Of a DNA stretch of 64,000 nt, positions 52,950 through 62,365 are shown one piece after another. Below the pieces are notes generated by a model that worked only from the letters and a program-made list of their open reading frames with translations, was not told the DNA's origin and ran no database searches. The DNA comes from Lachnospiraceae bacterium (GTDB taxonomy: Bacteria; Bacillota; Clostridia; Lachnospirales; Lachnospiraceae), in assembly GCA_014804695.1 (NCBI GenBank), contig JAAUZJ010000011.1, positions 59,874-123,873 of the forward strand. Reading direction: 5' to 3'. The translations under genes and the position numbers were made by a program. The number at the start of each line of letters is the position of its first letter. Positions within the stretch are counted from its first letter, which is position 1.

Positions 52950-53921
52950 CTATCTGTTCTTTTTTACCGGCCTGACGTACTTCCAATATCGTTCAGGATC
53001 ATGATAAAAGTAAAATACCCTGCCTTGTGTAGTATCAATACGATAACCTGATGAGGTGTAGTCGAAATTTTTCATCGCCGCTTCAATTTTTTGCTCAACA
53101 CTTTGGTTTTGCGTTTGAACGTCAAAAGGACCATGTTCAAATACAATATATTCTCCTTCAGGAACATCCATTAGCTGCATATGCTTTGGAATTTCACCAC
53201 AATAATCCGCAGGAAGCCGTACACCATAGCTCTCTGCTAATGGAATACCCCAACTACATATTCTGCCGGTCGGTTCGTTAATAAATGCCATGATCTGTCC
53301 GCTCCCGCTATTGGATTCGAGACCGCCTGTATCGTCCAGCTTTCCACCTATACTGTCAAGCAGTCCGCAAATTGTCTCACAGTCTTGTCCCGGAATCAGG
53401 CTTTGCTTTTGCCAGAAGTCCCAATAACCAATGCTCTCATAATTTCTTATGTGAAGATATTTGTGCGCAGGTATTGTCACAAAGTATACTTTTATATCAT
53501 TTGCAGTAGTTGCCATACTTGTTCCTCCAATACTTATTAAGTAGCAATCAAACGGTTTTATGATAGTACGAAGGACAACGGGAACGGGATTGCTACGATA
53601 CTCGCTGGGCGTTACACCAAAGGTTTCTTTGAAAGAACGTGAAAACGCTTCATGACTGGAAAAGCCGTAATCCAATGCAATTTCCAAAAAGCCCTTTGAT
53701 GTGTCCCGGACTTCCTTTAACGCAAAAGCAAGAGTACGGTGCCTTAGGTAATCGCGAAAACGCATTCCGGAAATTTCTCTGAATTTGACGGAAATATAGA
53801 ATTCAGAATATCCCAGCTTCCTAGAAAGGGAAGAAAGCGTTAGGGTTTCATCATTGCGCTTTTTAATGCATTCATCAATTTCTTCTACGATAGTTTGTAC
53901 CAATCTATGCCATTCCCCCAT
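52950..53921 (-). CDS. AraC-family regulator with GyrI-like effector domain
   Basis: A 323-residue regulator. The N-terminal 110 residues carry two HTH motifs (LSSLSRKLGYSEFYIS and EIALDYGFSSHEAFSRSF, followed by GVTPSEYR), the AraC/XylS DNA-binding domain. The C-terminal half (from about 140) is a GyrI-like/SRPBCC-type small-molecule-binding domain (YVRPVKK end, YFVTIPAHKYLHIRNYESIG start in part). Such proteins sense small cationic or hydrophobic compounds, often drugs. AGGAAAAA precedes the ATG. No transport gene is adjacent. The end of a second GyrI-like protein lies at the window edge. Confidence 0.88.
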   Translation of the reverse strand: MGEWHRLVQTIVEEIDECIKKRNDETLTLSSLSRKLGYSEFYISVKFREISGMRFRDYLRHRTLAFALKEVRDTSKGFLEIALDYGFSSHEAFSRSFKETFGVTPSEYRSNPVPVVLRTIIKPFDCYLISIGGTSMATTANDIKVYFVTIPAHKYLHIRNYESIGYWDFWQKQSLIPGQDCETICGLLDSIGGKLDDTGGLESNSGSGQIMAFINEPTGRICSWGIPLAESYGVRLPADYCGEIPKHMQLMDVPEGEYIVFEHGPFDVQTQNQSVEQKIEAAMKNFDYTSSGYRIDTTQGRVFYFYHDPERYWKYVRPVKKNR

Positions 53922-54052
53922 TTTTTCCTGTCTTCCTTTCTATGCCATGTCCCCATCTCTTGCGGCCTTCCTTCTTGATTACTCTATGATAATTATACAG
54001 GAACAGAAAAAAATATCTTGATTTCGATTGCTAAAATTCTGATTTGGTAAAA

Positions 54053-54610
54053 TTATTTCATTTCCCAATATCCGTCATAAGCGTATCCGGTCTTTCCTAT
54101 CAATAAATAATCTGACTTTGTAAATCCTGCTTTCTGAATGGCCTTGATTCTTTCTACCGCATATATTGGGGCTTTAGTAATTATTCCGTTACACCCCAAC
54201 ATTTCAGAAAGGTGGGGTGTAATAAGTGATATAACCTCATACAATACATCTTCTTTTTCATAATCACTTCTTACATCAACCCGCAAAATCCCCATATTAT
54301 TAAATTCATCTTCGGAAACACGTAAACACAGTTCAACTGTTCCAATTACATTTGATACTGTTTTATCAACAATAGAAAGCCTGGCAAACCAGCCGTTTTT
54401 ATATGATAAATTCCAAAAATCAAGGGCTTCTGTCATTCTTTCCTTTGTTGCATAATAAAAATTATCTCCGTCACAGTTATCGCTGTTAAAAAATGGTAAA
54501 GCATTTTTGTCACTGTAAACTTTTAATAAATCATCACAGTCTTCATTTGCAAACAATCTTAATAAAAACTTATCGTTTTCTATTGTAGGGCAAGCTTCAT
54601 AAATATTCAT
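54053..54610 (-). CDS. GNAT-family acetyltransferase
   Basis: A 185-residue GNAT-type protein. N-terminal FLLRLFANEDCDDLLKVYSDKNALPFFN is the usual start of RimJ-like members, VIGTVELCLRV is the central strand, and the acetyl-CoA-binding region follows (VDVRSDYEKEDVLYEVISL); AIQKAGFTKSDYLLIG is the late part. The P-loop glycines (Q/RxxGxG/A) are not obvious, so catalytic activity is uncertain. ACGGAGG precedes the ATG. Confidence 0.78.
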   Translation of the reverse strand: MNIYEACPTIENDKFLLRLFANEDCDDLLKVYSDKNALPFFNSDNCDGDNFYYATKERMTEALDFWNLSYKNGWFARLSIVDKTVSNVIGTVELCLRVSEDEFNNMGILRVDVRSDYEKEDVLYEVISLITPHLSEMLGCNGIITKAPIYAVERIKAIQKAGFTKSDYLLIGKTGYAYDGYWEMK

Positions 54611-54650
54611 AGTGTACCTCCGTAAATTTATTTATTCTTTTAGTAGTTTT

Positions 54651-55430
54651 TCAAAAGTTAAAAATTCTTTCCGTATTTTTCTTTGCATTCTCAATTAAAA
54701 CATCTTCTGCAACATTCATATATTTAGCCAGATCCCTGACAACATATTTAATATTTTGCGGCACATTCGTCCTATCCAGTCCGGGAACATTCTTAGGGGT
54801 TAAATAGGGTGCATCTGTTTCCACTAGGATTCGGTCCATTGGAATGATATGTACGGCGTCTCTTAATTCTTTCCCGCGGCGATCATCACAGATCCATCCT
54901 GTAATACCAATAGAAAATCCCATGGAAAGATACTTATCTAATGTGGCTTTATCGCCTGTAAAACAATGAACTACCGATTTTTTGCAGATATCCGGATGCT
55001 TTTTAAATCTTTTTATAAAATCGTCCGCGGCGCTGCGTTCATGCAGAAACAATGGTTTGTTAAGTTTTTCTGCCAAAACGATATGCTTTTCTAAGCATCT
55101 TATCTGATTCTCCTTCGTAGAGAACATCCGGTCATAATCTAAGCCGCATTCCCCGATCGCCACTATTTTATCATTCTCTGATACTATCTGCTCAATCAGC
55201 TGAAAGTCTTCCTGTTTCGCACGGTCTGCGTTGTGAGGATGTATTCCGGCAGTTCCGAATGCATCATGGGTTTTTACAAAATCATTTATCTTCTTATTTT
55301 CTTTTGTATCTGTTCCAGTCAAAATACAGGAAACTTCATCATTTGCGGCTTCTTCAATTATCCGTTCGGGTTCTGGAAACTGTTTGCAAAACAAATTTAA
55401 ACCGATGTCATAGTATTTTATGTTTTTCAT
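54651..55430 (-). CDS. TatD-family metal-dependent hydrolase
   Basis: TIM-barrel metal-dependent DNase/hydrolase of 259 residues. Metal-binding motifs: GIHPHNA, AIGECGLDYDR (Glu), LFLHERSA, SVVHCFTG and ILVETDAPYLTPKN (Asp). The N-terminal HxH of bacterial TatD is replaced by YYDIGLNLF, as in the TATDN1-like branch, which suggests altered metal binding. GGAGG five bases before ATG 55430 sets the start; an upstream TTG overlaps the ribosome binding site. Confidence 0.87.
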   Translation of the reverse strand: MKNIKYYDIGLNLFCKQFPEPERIIEEAANDEVSCILTGTDTKENKKINDFVKTHDAFGTAGIHPHNADRAKQEDFQLIEQIVSENDKIVAIGECGLDYDRMFSTKENQIRCLEKHIVLAEKLNKPLFLHERSAADDFIKRFKKHPDICKKSVVHCFTGDKATLDKYLSMGFSIGITGWICDDRRGKELRDAVHIIPMDRILVETDAPYLTPKNVPGLDRTNVPQNIKYVVRDLAKYMNVAEDVLIENAKKNTERIFNF

Positions 55431-55574
55431 ATTTTCCTCCAAATAAAATCAAGCATTCGTTCATATACCAATCAAGTTTTTTAGCGACGTGCTTTGTTCC
55501 ATTAATGCCCTGCTTTACAAAAATATCGTACACACTAATTGTGCAATCGTCAATGTATTTATACGCGGCTTTTA

Positions 55575-55688
55575 CATACAATAAAAGTAATCACAATATT
55601 TTTCTATGCCTATACATCCCTTCTTGGCAAAGACATTTTTATCTTGGATATTGGAATATTTATTTTGAGTATTATTATTGCATTTTGA
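55575..55688 (+). pseudogene. Remnant of a membrane-protein gene
   Basis: The 381-base gap between tatD and the S1 gene has no intact gene, but on the plus strand a frame reads VITIFFYAYTSLLGKDIFIL then a hydrophobic DIGIFILSIIIAF before a TGA at 55686-55688; the next frame continues with DYKVKDK. The Y-T-x-LLGKD...DIG pattern resembles the end of DUF6512-type membrane proteins. No start codon with a ribosome binding site is visible, so this is read as a decayed fragment. The rest of the gap shows nothing else. Confidence 0.35.
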
Positions 55689-55811
55689 TTATAAGGTAAA
55701 AGATAAAGCTGAAATCAGTAGAAATTTATAATAATCTATGATATCTTTAAATAAGCAGATCAGGAAAACAAAATTCTGAACAAAAATAAGCGATAAAGGG
55801 GAGGTTTTACT

Positions 55812-56864
55812 ATGGAAGAAAATAATACAGTGAATACAACAGCAGAGGAAATTGTTACTGAAAAAGCTAGTACGGAAGAAGTAACGGAGAAAGCGGTTGA
55901 TACTGAAGAAACCAATGCGGAAGAGACTGTAGCGGAAAACAGTGCAGAAGAAATCGGCACAACGGAAACTATGGCCGATTACAGTAAAGAGCTGGAAGCA
56001 TCATTTCGCACGATCAACGAAGGAGATATTATTTCCGGAACAGTAATTGATGTTTCGGAAGACGGAGTTATATTGGATTTAGGTTACTATACGTCAGGCG
56101 TAATTAAGACAGCCGATATAAGCAAGGATCCGACATTTTCTATTATGGCGGATGTGCATGTGGGCGATATAATAGAAGCGACGGTTGTAAGAAAAGATGA
56201 CGGAGACGGAAATATTCAGCTTTCGTGCGTCGAGGCTGTGGACGTGCTTGGCTGGGATCGACTGCAGGAATATTTAGACGAGAAGAAGGTTATAAAGGCA
56301 AAGGTCAGCGAAGTGGTAAATAAAGGAGTGGTTGTATATGTGGAAGGTATACGCGGCTTTATTCCGGCATCGCAGCTCGCATTAGAATATGTTGAAGATT
56401 TGGATTCCTTTATGGGCAAAACTTTGGAGTTATATGTAATTACCGTTGATAAGGATAAGCAGCGGCTGGTTCTTTCGGCCAAGGATATCCTAAAAGAAAA
56501 AGAAGCGGACCGTATAAATCATAAGATTTCAATGATAGTACCGGGGAGCATTTTAGAAGGCCGGGTAGAAAGTCTTATGCCTTACGGCGCATTTGTGGAT
56601 TTAGGAGACGGATTAAGCGGTCTTGTGCATATTTCGCAAATCTGTATGAAAAGGATCAGAAAACCTTCCGAAGTGCTTAAGATAGGAGATCAGGTAAAGG
56701 TTAAGGTACTCAATACCAACGACAATAAAATCAGTCTCAGCATTAAAGCAGTAGAAGATTTTAAGGAAGTAGATGAGATTGAGGAAAAACAGGCAGAGGA
56801 ATACAGTTCCAATGAATCGGTTGGAACCTCGCTGGGGGATTTGCTGAAAGGGTTGAAGTTATAA
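55812..56864 (+). CDS. S1 RNA-binding domain protein (30S ribosomal protein S1-like)
   Basis: A 350-residue protein with an acidic, Thr/Glu-rich N-terminal tail (about 1-60) and three S1 domains: GDIISGTVIDVSEDGVILDL (from about 73), KKVIKAKVSEVVNKGVVVYV (about 158), and GSILEGRVESLMPYGAFVDL (about 243), the last being the most canonical. Short S1-like proteins of this type are annotated as ribosomal S1 in Lachnospiraceae and bind mRNA during translation initiation; a different RNA-binding role is possible. GGGGAGG precedes the ATG and a terminator follows. Confidence 0.88.
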   Translation: MEENNTVNTTAEEIVTEKASTEEVTEKAVDTEETNAEETVAENSAEEIGTTETMADYSKELEASFRTINEGDIISGTVIDVSEDGVILDLGYYTSGVIKTADISKDPTFSIMADVHVGDIIEATVVRKDDGDGNIQLSCVEAVDVLGWDRLQEYLDEKKVIKAKVSEVVNKGVVVYVEGIRGFIPASQLALEYVEDLDSFMGKTLELYVITVDKDKQRLVLSAKDILKEKEADRINHKISMIVPGSILEGRVESLMPYGAFVDLGDGLSGLVHISQICMKRIRKPSEVLKIGDQVKVKVLNTNDNKISLSIKAVEDFKEVDEIEEKQAEEYSSNESVGTSLGDLLKGLKL

Positions 56865-56873
56865 AGTTATTTG

Positions 56874-56914
56874 AAATGGCTGGCTGGAGATATGGTCAGC
56901 CATTTTTCTTTTTG
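56874..56914 (+). terminator. Terminator after the S1-domain gene
   Basis: AATGGCTG pairs with CAGCCATT across a 15-base loop with internal pairing, followed by a T-rich run. Confidence 0.8.
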
Positions 56915-57048
56915 AAGGTATTTTAATCCGTGATACAATGAGCAAAGTTAAAACCGGAATCTTCATTTAAAAGTTAAAGATTTGTTAAGAATTGATATAT
57001 TATAATCGAACATAGAGAAAACTGAATAAATGAAAAGGGGTATACACT

Positions 57049-59409
57049 ATGTTCTGGAGGATTTTGAAAAAAGACCTAAAACGTAAAAAGACCATGAACA
57101 TCATTCTGCTGCTGTTTATCATTTTATGCTCCATGTTTGCAGCGGCGGCGATGAACAACATCATAGCTGTGACTGGCGGTATCGAGCATTATTTCGATGC
57201 GGCGGATGTTCCCGATGTCACCGTGATGATGATTTTCAGCGGGGAAAACGATCTTGAGGAAAAGATTGGGGAGCTTGATTCCGTTAAGGAGATAAGGACC
57301 GAGCATTGGCTGTGTGTAGCCAGCTCAAAGTATTTCAGGCATAACGGAAAAAAACTTGATAATTTTACGAATGCTGCCTATTTGATTTCCGATAGTGAAA
57401 TGGCTATCAACTATTTCGATGAGAACAATAACATCATCGAAAGCGTGGACAAGGGCTGCTTTTATGCCAACGCTCCTTTTTTACAGGACATGGATATAAA
57501 AGAGGGAGACGAGGTGGAGCTTACTGTCGGTGACAGTAAGCTCACGCTTAAGTTTATGGGGCGGTTCAAAGGTGCGCTGTTCAATTCGACAAGCGTGTAT
57601 TCCCCGTATCTTATCATGAACTCTGCTGACTATGACTATCTTGACAGAGATGAAGCCACTCATATCATGAATGGCAGGCAGTTTTGTGTTAATACATCAT
57701 CAGTTGATGAAATAAGGGAACTTGCAAAGAACTATAGCGGTGTATATGTCTATACACGGGAAGAAAGCAAGAGTATTTATCTCTATGATATGCTTTTGGC
57801 ATATGCCTTATTGATAATCAGCGTTGTGCTGATGTTCACAGCCTTTGTGGTGCTGCGTTTCACGATAGACTTTACGATCAGTGAGGAATTTCGTGAGATC
57901 GGTGTGATGAAGGCAGTCGGTATCGATAACGGCAGTATAAGAAGCTTGTATATTGTTAAATATCTTGCCATTGCTGTGGTTGGTGCACTGATAGGGTATT
58001 TTAGTTCCGTCCCTCTCGGTGATATGATGATGAAAACAGTATCGGAAAATATGGTTCTTGGCAGCGAGAGCGGCACTATGATAGGGTGTTTCAGTTCCGC
58101 GGCAGTAGTTATGATTATCCTGCTGTTCTGCTATGGCTGCACACGCAGAGTCAATAAACTCTCACCGATTGATGCGGTAAGAAATGGGCAGACGGGAGAG
58201 CGCTTCCGAAAAAGAAGCCTTATGCGCTTAGGACGTTCAAAGCTGCCACAGGCTGTATTTTTCCCGGTTAATGATGTGTTCAGCTCACCGAAGCAGTTTT
58301 CTATTATAACGGTTGTATTTACGCTCTGTATTCTGGTGATGACGATCATGTCAAATTTTGTGTTGACATTAAAAAGTGAAAAACTGCTGCGCTTCTTCGA
58401 TGTACCCTCAAGCGAAGCGCATATCATGGAGAGCGAAATATTTGGAGAGGTCTTGGTAGATCAGAGTACGTATAAGCAGATCATTGCAGATATCGAAAAG
58501 CTCCTTGCCGATAATGGAATGCCCGGCAAATGCACAATGACGATAGGGGCGCAGTTTGAAACATCACACGAAGACAAAACGGAAACGGTTAATTTCCGCG
58601 TCATGAAAGGGGAAACAAATGACACGTTCTATGTAGACGAAGGCAGCGCGCCACAGAAGACGGACGAGATCGCCGTAACGGCAGGAACTCTCGATAACCT
58701 GGACGCAGAGATTGGCGACAGGGTAACGGCAGTAATAAATGAGAAAGAGTATGAGTTTATGATCACGGGAACATTTTCTTCGTTCGTCAACACCGCTAAC
58801 GCTGCTTTTCTATATAAAGATTTTGACCTCGGACATCAGGAGGCAAATAATGTGATGGGCGTGCAGATACACTTTGACGTCAGTCCCGACAAGGAGCAGA
58901 GAAACCAAAACATTGAAAAGCTGAGAAGCTTGCTCGAAACTGACAAGGTGTATTCGACCCCGGATTACATCAATAATTTTACGGGAATGTCCAATACGCT
59001 GAATGCGACCAAGAAGATGATGATGATCATTACTGTGATTGTAACGGCATTGATCGTCATACTCATGGAGCGTTCATTCATCTCTAAGGAAAAGAGCGAG
59101 ATTGCACTGATGAAGGCGGTGGGCATCGGGAACGGCAGTATCATTTTGCAGCATTCGCTCAGATTTGTGATCGTATCGGTCATTGCCTGCATCGTTTCTT
59201 CGGCGGTGCTTATGCCGATCAGCAACGTAATGATGAATTGGGTCGGTAATATGGTCGGCGATGTATCAGGTTTGAAATGCGATTTTAACCCGCTGGAAAT
59301 ATTTGTGATCTGCCCGGCAATTCTCATCGGCGTGACTGTCATTGGCTCATTCCTGACAGCGCTTTACACAAAAACAATCAAGGCTTCCGATACGGCAAGC
59401 ATAGAATAA
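57049..59409 (+). CDS. FtsX-type ABC transporter permease
   Basis: A 786-residue permease. An N-terminal helix (about 17-38) precedes a 200-residue extracellular domain; a three-helix FtsX core follows (about 245-365, with SEEFREIGVMKAVGIDNGSI in the linking loop). A second half repeats the pattern: one helix near 425-445, an extracellular domain, and a second FtsX core (about 660-780) with SEIALMKAVGIGNGSI. This MacB/BceB-like duplicated layout belongs to exporters that use mechanotransmission rather than classical transport, often for peptides or antimicrobials. GAAAAGGGG precedes the ATG. Higher G+C than the window average. Confidence 0.9.
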   Translation: MFWRILKKDLKRKKTMNIILLLFIILCSMFAAAAMNNIIAVTGGIEHYFDAADVPDVTVMMIFSGENDLEEKIGELDSVKEIRTEHWLCVASSKYFRHNGKKLDNFTNAAYLISDSEMAINYFDENNNIIESVDKGCFYANAPFLQDMDIKEGDEVELTVGDSKLTLKFMGRFKGALFNSTSVYSPYLIMNSADYDYLDRDEATHIMNGRQFCVNTSSVDEIRELAKNYSGVYVYTREESKSIYLYDMLLAYALLIISVVLMFTAFVVLRFTIDFTISEEFREIGVMKAVGIDNGSIRSLYIVKYLAIAVVGALIGYFSSVPLGDMMMKTVSENMVLGSESGTMIGCFSSAAVVMIILLFCYGCTRRVNKLSPIDAVRNGQTGERFRKRSLMRLGRSKLPQAVFFPVNDVFSSPKQFSIITVVFTLCILVMTIMSNFVLTLKSEKLLRFFDVPSSEAHIMESEIFGEVLVDQSTYKQIIADIEKLLADNGMPGKCTMTIGAQFETSHEDKTETVNFRVMKGETNDTFYVDEGSAPQKTDEIAVTAGTLDNLDAEIGDRVTAVINEKEYEFMITGTFSSFVNTANAAFLYKDFDLGHQEANNVMGVQIHFDVSPDKEQRNQNIEKLRSLLETDKVYSTPDYINNFTGMSNTLNATKKMMMIITVIVTALIVILMERSFISKEKSEIALMKAVGIGNGSIILQHSLRFVIVSVIACIVSSAVLMPISNVMMNWVGNMVGDVSGLKCDFNPLEIFVICPAILIGVTVIGSFLTALYTKTIKASDTASIE

Positions 59410-59410
59410 C

Positions 59411-59434
59411 TCGCAAGCTGAGTAAAAATGGAGG
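59411..59434 (+). repeat. Family A right-end motif before the ABC ATPase gene
   Basis: TCGCAAGCTGAGTAAAAATG, continued by GAGG, matches 24871-24894 before cca in 20 of 24 positions, all but one of the differences being transitions. No GTGTGA hairpin accompanies it here. It contains the ribosome binding site GGAGG of the ATPase gene. Confidence 0.6.
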
Positions 59435-59443
59435 ATTAACATA

Positions 59444-60217
59444 ATGAATAATACGGTTTTACAGACAAAGGGACTTTGCAAGACATATATCGTGAACAAA
59501 CATCAGAACAATGTGTTGAAAAACGTCGATCTGACGATCAGTGAAGGTGAAATGGTAGCGGTCATGGGGCCCTCCGGCTCAGGCAAAAGTACGCTGCTCT
59601 ACTGCGTTTCGGGAATGGACAAAGTGACCGCAGGCGAGGTGTTCTTTAACGGCAGGGAAACTGCAAAGCTTGGGGATAAGGAGCTTGCAGGGCTCAGACT
59701 TGATGAAATGGGCTTTATTTTTCAGCAGATGTACATGATGAAAAATCTAACTGTGCTTGATAATATCATCTTTCCTGCGGTAAAATCAAAAAAGAATACG
59801 GAGAGCCGCAGGCAGACCGAGGAGCGTGGCAGAGCGCTCATGCACAGGCTCGGCATTGACGATGTGTGCAGCAATGATATTAACGAGGTGTCGGGCGGAC
59901 AGCTTCAGAGGGCTTGTATCTGCCGCAGTATGATAAACAATCCCAAGATGATCTTTGCGGACGAGCCGACAGGCGCTCTCAACCGTGCTAGCTCTGATGA
60001 TGTCATGAACGAGCTGCTTTCCTTAAACCGCGACGGCACGACGATTATGTGTGTGACACACGATGCGAAGGTTGCCGCCAAGTGCAGCAGGGTACTTTAC
60101 ATTGTGGACGGCGGGATTGTCGGTGAAAAAGAAATGGGACATTTTGATGGCGCTGACAAGGAGCTCCGTGACCGTGAAAGAGAACTGAATAACTGGCTTA
60201 TGGAACAGGGCTGGTGA
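59444..60217 (+). CDS. ABC transporter ATP-binding protein, MacB/LolD type
   Basis: A 257-residue ATPase. Walker A GPSGSGKST, Q-loop FIFQQMYM, signature SGGQLQRA, Walker B MIFADEPTG and the switch histidine in CVTHD are all present. ATPases of this type drive FtsX-like permeases for lipoprotein or antimicrobial peptide handling. GGAGG lies before the ATG in the repeat motif. One hand-counted line has 33/60 G+C, compared with 18/60 in mnmE and 24/60 in serS. Confidence 0.95.
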   Translation: MNNTVLQTKGLCKTYIVNKHQNNVLKNVDLTISEGEMVAVMGPSGSGKSTLLYCVSGMDKVTAGEVFFNGRETAKLGDKELAGLRLDEMGFIFQQMYMMKNLTVLDNIIFPAVKSKKNTESRRQTEERGRALMHRLGIDDVCSNDINEVSGGQLQRACICRSMINNPKMIFADEPTGALNRASSDDVMNELLSLNRDGTTIMCVTHDAKVAAKCSRVLYIVDGGIVGEKEMGHFDGADKELRDRERELNNWLMEQGW

Positions 60218-60220
60218 TAC

Positions 60221-60330
60221 TGTGAAAAATAATTTTTTCACACGTGAACTTGTTCACGTTGCGAATATTGTGCCTGCTAACAGTGAACTGTGTTCGTATT
60301 CAAATATCGCAGGCTGTGAGAAAGGCAAGG
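60221..60330 (+). repeat. Family A palindromic leader element before the response regulator gene
   Basis: GTGAAAAA pairs with TTTTTCAC (60222-60242), then ACGTGAAC/GTTCACGT forms a second hairpin (about 60242-60259), then GCGAATATT near 60261 pairs with AATATCGC ending at 60310, and AGGCTGTGAG leads into the ribosome binding site AAGGTG. It fills the gap between the ATPase and regulator genes. Confidence 0.6.
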
Positions 60331-60336
60331 TGTTTT

Positions 60337-60999
60337 ATGACCGATATTCTGATAGTAGAAGACGATAAAGAACTATCCGCATTACTGACTGACTTCCTGC
60401 GTGACGAGGGCTATACTGTGTCAAGCGTGGATAACGGAGAGCGTGCTGTACAGCTCTTTGAACGATATGGCGCAAGGCTTGTGGTGCTAGACATTAATCT
60501 TCCCGATGTGAATGGCTTTGCGGTCTGCTCCAAGCTTCGGGCAAATGCGGATACTCCTATACTGATCGTAAGTTCAAGGACGAGCAAGGAGGATAAGCTG
60601 AACGGCTTTGACCTCGGTGCTGATGATTATATAGAAAAGCCCTACGACATTGATATTCTTATCGCTAAGATCAAGGGTATATTCAAACGGCGGTATCAGC
60701 GTGATACATTGTCGGCGGACGGTGTGACACTCAATCTTGTAGATAAAACAGCGGTCATCGACGGAAAACCCGTAGAACTGCCTGCAAAGGAATTTGACCT
60801 ATTGGCGCTTCTGATTGAGAATCAGGGTAAAACTCTGAAAAAAGAGTACCTGTTCAACACTGTATGGGGCAGCGACAGCGATTCGGAGTTGCAAACGCTC
60901 CATGTGCATATCAATCGCCTTCGCCAGAAACTCGGTGATGATCCTAAGAATGCAAAGCGTTTGCTTACTGTTTGGGGTGTGGGGTATAAGTTTGTATGA
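60337..60999 (+). CDS. OmpR/PhoB-family response regulator
   Basis: A 220-residue regulator. The receiver domain has VEDDKE (acidic pocket), VLDINLPDVNG (phospho-acceptor Asp about 52) and a late Lys in IEKPYDID. The winged-helix output domain ends with LHVHINRLRQKLGDDPKNAKRLLTVWGVGYKFV in part. The frame is open from 60244, but ATG 60337 follows AAGGTG and gives the normal receiver N terminus. It overlaps the histidine kinase gene by four bases and probably controls the ABC exporter upstream. Confidence 0.95.
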   Translation: MTDILIVEDDKELSALLTDFLRDEGYTVSSVDNGERAVQLFERYGARLVVLDINLPDVNGFAVCSKLRANADTPILIVSSRTSKEDKLNGFDLGADDYIEKPYDIDILIAKIKGIFKRRYQRDTLSADGVTLNLVDKTAVIDGKPVELPAKEFDLLALLIENQGKTLKKEYLFNTVWGSDSDSELQTLHVHINRLRQKLGDDPKNAKRLLTVWGVGYKFV

Positions 61000-62213
61000 A
61001 GGCTTTCAGAAGACTGTGTATTTCAGTGATAACTGTATTTCTTTTGCTGACGGCGGTATTGAATATATTTCTTATGGGAATGAAAGACAGAAATGAAGGC
61101 AGTTATCGTGTTGAAGCCAAGCGGCTTGCAGATGAGATAGCGGAAACAGGCAATTATGATCGTGAAAAATATCCCCACATTACGGGCGTGTTCACGGGTG
61201 ATGACGGCGAACTGTACATTTCCGATGAACATTATCTGATTATAAGAGCAGGTGATACGCTGTATCGTGTGGAGTATACTGTCGGAAACGGACAGTACAG
61301 CATTGCGGCAATAAATTGTATATTTGGTGTGCTGTTCCTTCTGATGATCGCCCTTTTGTATTATATCCGGGGGCATATCATTGTGCCATTCGGCAGGCTG
61401 AACGATGTTCCGCAGGAACTTGCAAGGGGCAATCTTGCTGTTCCGATACCGGAGGAAAAAAGCCGTTTCTTCGGAAAATTCACATGGGGTGTGAATCTCT
61501 TGCGTGAAAGTATTGAGGACAGCCGCAAAAAAGAAATTGCGATGCAGAGAGACAAAAAACTTTTGCTGCTCTCCCTTTCTCACGACATCAAAACGCCTTT
61601 GTCGGCGATCAAGCTGAATGCAAAAGCGCTTGCCAAAGGATTATACAAGGACGAGGAAAAACGATGTGCTGCTGCCGAGAGCATCAATACCCGTGCAGAT
61701 GAGATAGAATGTTTTGTCAGCGAGATCACAAAGGCGGCAAGCGAGGACTTTATGAGTTTTGAGGTCACACAGGGAGAAGTTTTTCTCAGTGCTATCATCA
61801 CAAGAATAGATGCGAGATATGCGCCTCAACTTGCTATGTCAGGAACGGAGTTTGCGATTCAGAAATATGATGACTGTATTCTTTCCTGCGACCCCGACCG
61901 CCTTGCAGAGTGCATGCAAAATCTGATTGAAAATGCGATTAAATACGGTGACGGTAAACGAATTGAGATCAATTTTGATAAAATGGACGGCTGTGAACTT
62001 ATCACGGTATCAAATACAGGATGTACGCTTGAAACGAAAGAACTACCGCAGATATTCGAGAGTTTTCATCGTGGAAATAATGCGGATAGGGTGCAAGGTA
62101 ATGGGCTTGGACTTTTTATCTGCAAACGGCTGATGTCGCTCATGGGTGGAGAGGTGTATGCGGATATTCGTGATAAATGTTTCTATATAACGCTTGTTGT
62201 TAAAATGGCGTAA
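60996..62213 (+). CDS. Sensor histidine kinase
   Basis: A 405-residue kinase with two transmembrane helices (about 5-27 and 108-130) around a short extracellular sensor of some 80 residues. HisKA contains LLSLSHDIKTPLSAI with the phospho-accepting His; the ATPase domain has QNLIENAIKYGDGK (N box) and GNGLGLFICKRL (G box). Together with the regulator it forms a two-component system next to the ABC exporter, as in BceRS-BceAB-type modules. Unlike BceS, the sensor has a substantial extracellular loop, so it may sense a ligand directly. Confidence 0.94.
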   Translation: MKAFRRLCISVITVFLLLTAVLNIFLMGMKDRNEGSYRVEAKRLADEIAETGNYDREKYPHITGVFTGDDGELYISDEHYLIIRAGDTLYRVEYTVGNGQYSIAAINCIFGVLFLLMIALLYYIRGHIIVPFGRLNDVPQELARGNLAVPIPEEKSRFFGKFTWGVNLLRESIEDSRKKEIAMQRDKKLLLLSLSHDIKTPLSAIKLNAKALAKGLYKDEEKRCAAAESINTRADEIECFVSEITKAASEDFMSFEVTQGEVFLSAIITRIDARYAPQLAMSGTEFAIQKYDDCILSCDPDRLAECMQNLIENAIKYGDGKRIEINFDKMDGCELITVSNTGCTLETKELPQIFESFHRGNNADRVQGNGLGLFICKRLMSLMGGEVYADIRDKCFYITLVVKMA

Positions 62214-62307
62214 AGGGGCAGATGCTTGTCATAATTTGGAGGAAAATAAAGCATCTTGTATTGAAGAATTGTATTTGTTTTGTGGATTGTCTAAAGAAAA
62301 ATAAGAG

Positions 62308-62338
62308 TATGCCAGATTTCTCCAGCATACCCCACTTT
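62308..62338 (+). terminator. Possible terminator after the two-component operon
   Basis: GTATGC pairs with GCATAC around a 11-base loop, followed by a C-rich gap and TTTTT. Weak form; it could also end the convergent brnTA transcript. Confidence 0.35.
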
Positions 62339-62365
62339 TTAAAAGTATTGAATTTTATAGCAGAT

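Noticed and set aside
62214-62335. A short frame with GADACHNLEENKASCIEELYL after the histidine kinase
   Set aside because: It has no start codon or ribosome binding site and no recognisable family; it may be chance or a remnant but cannot be supported.
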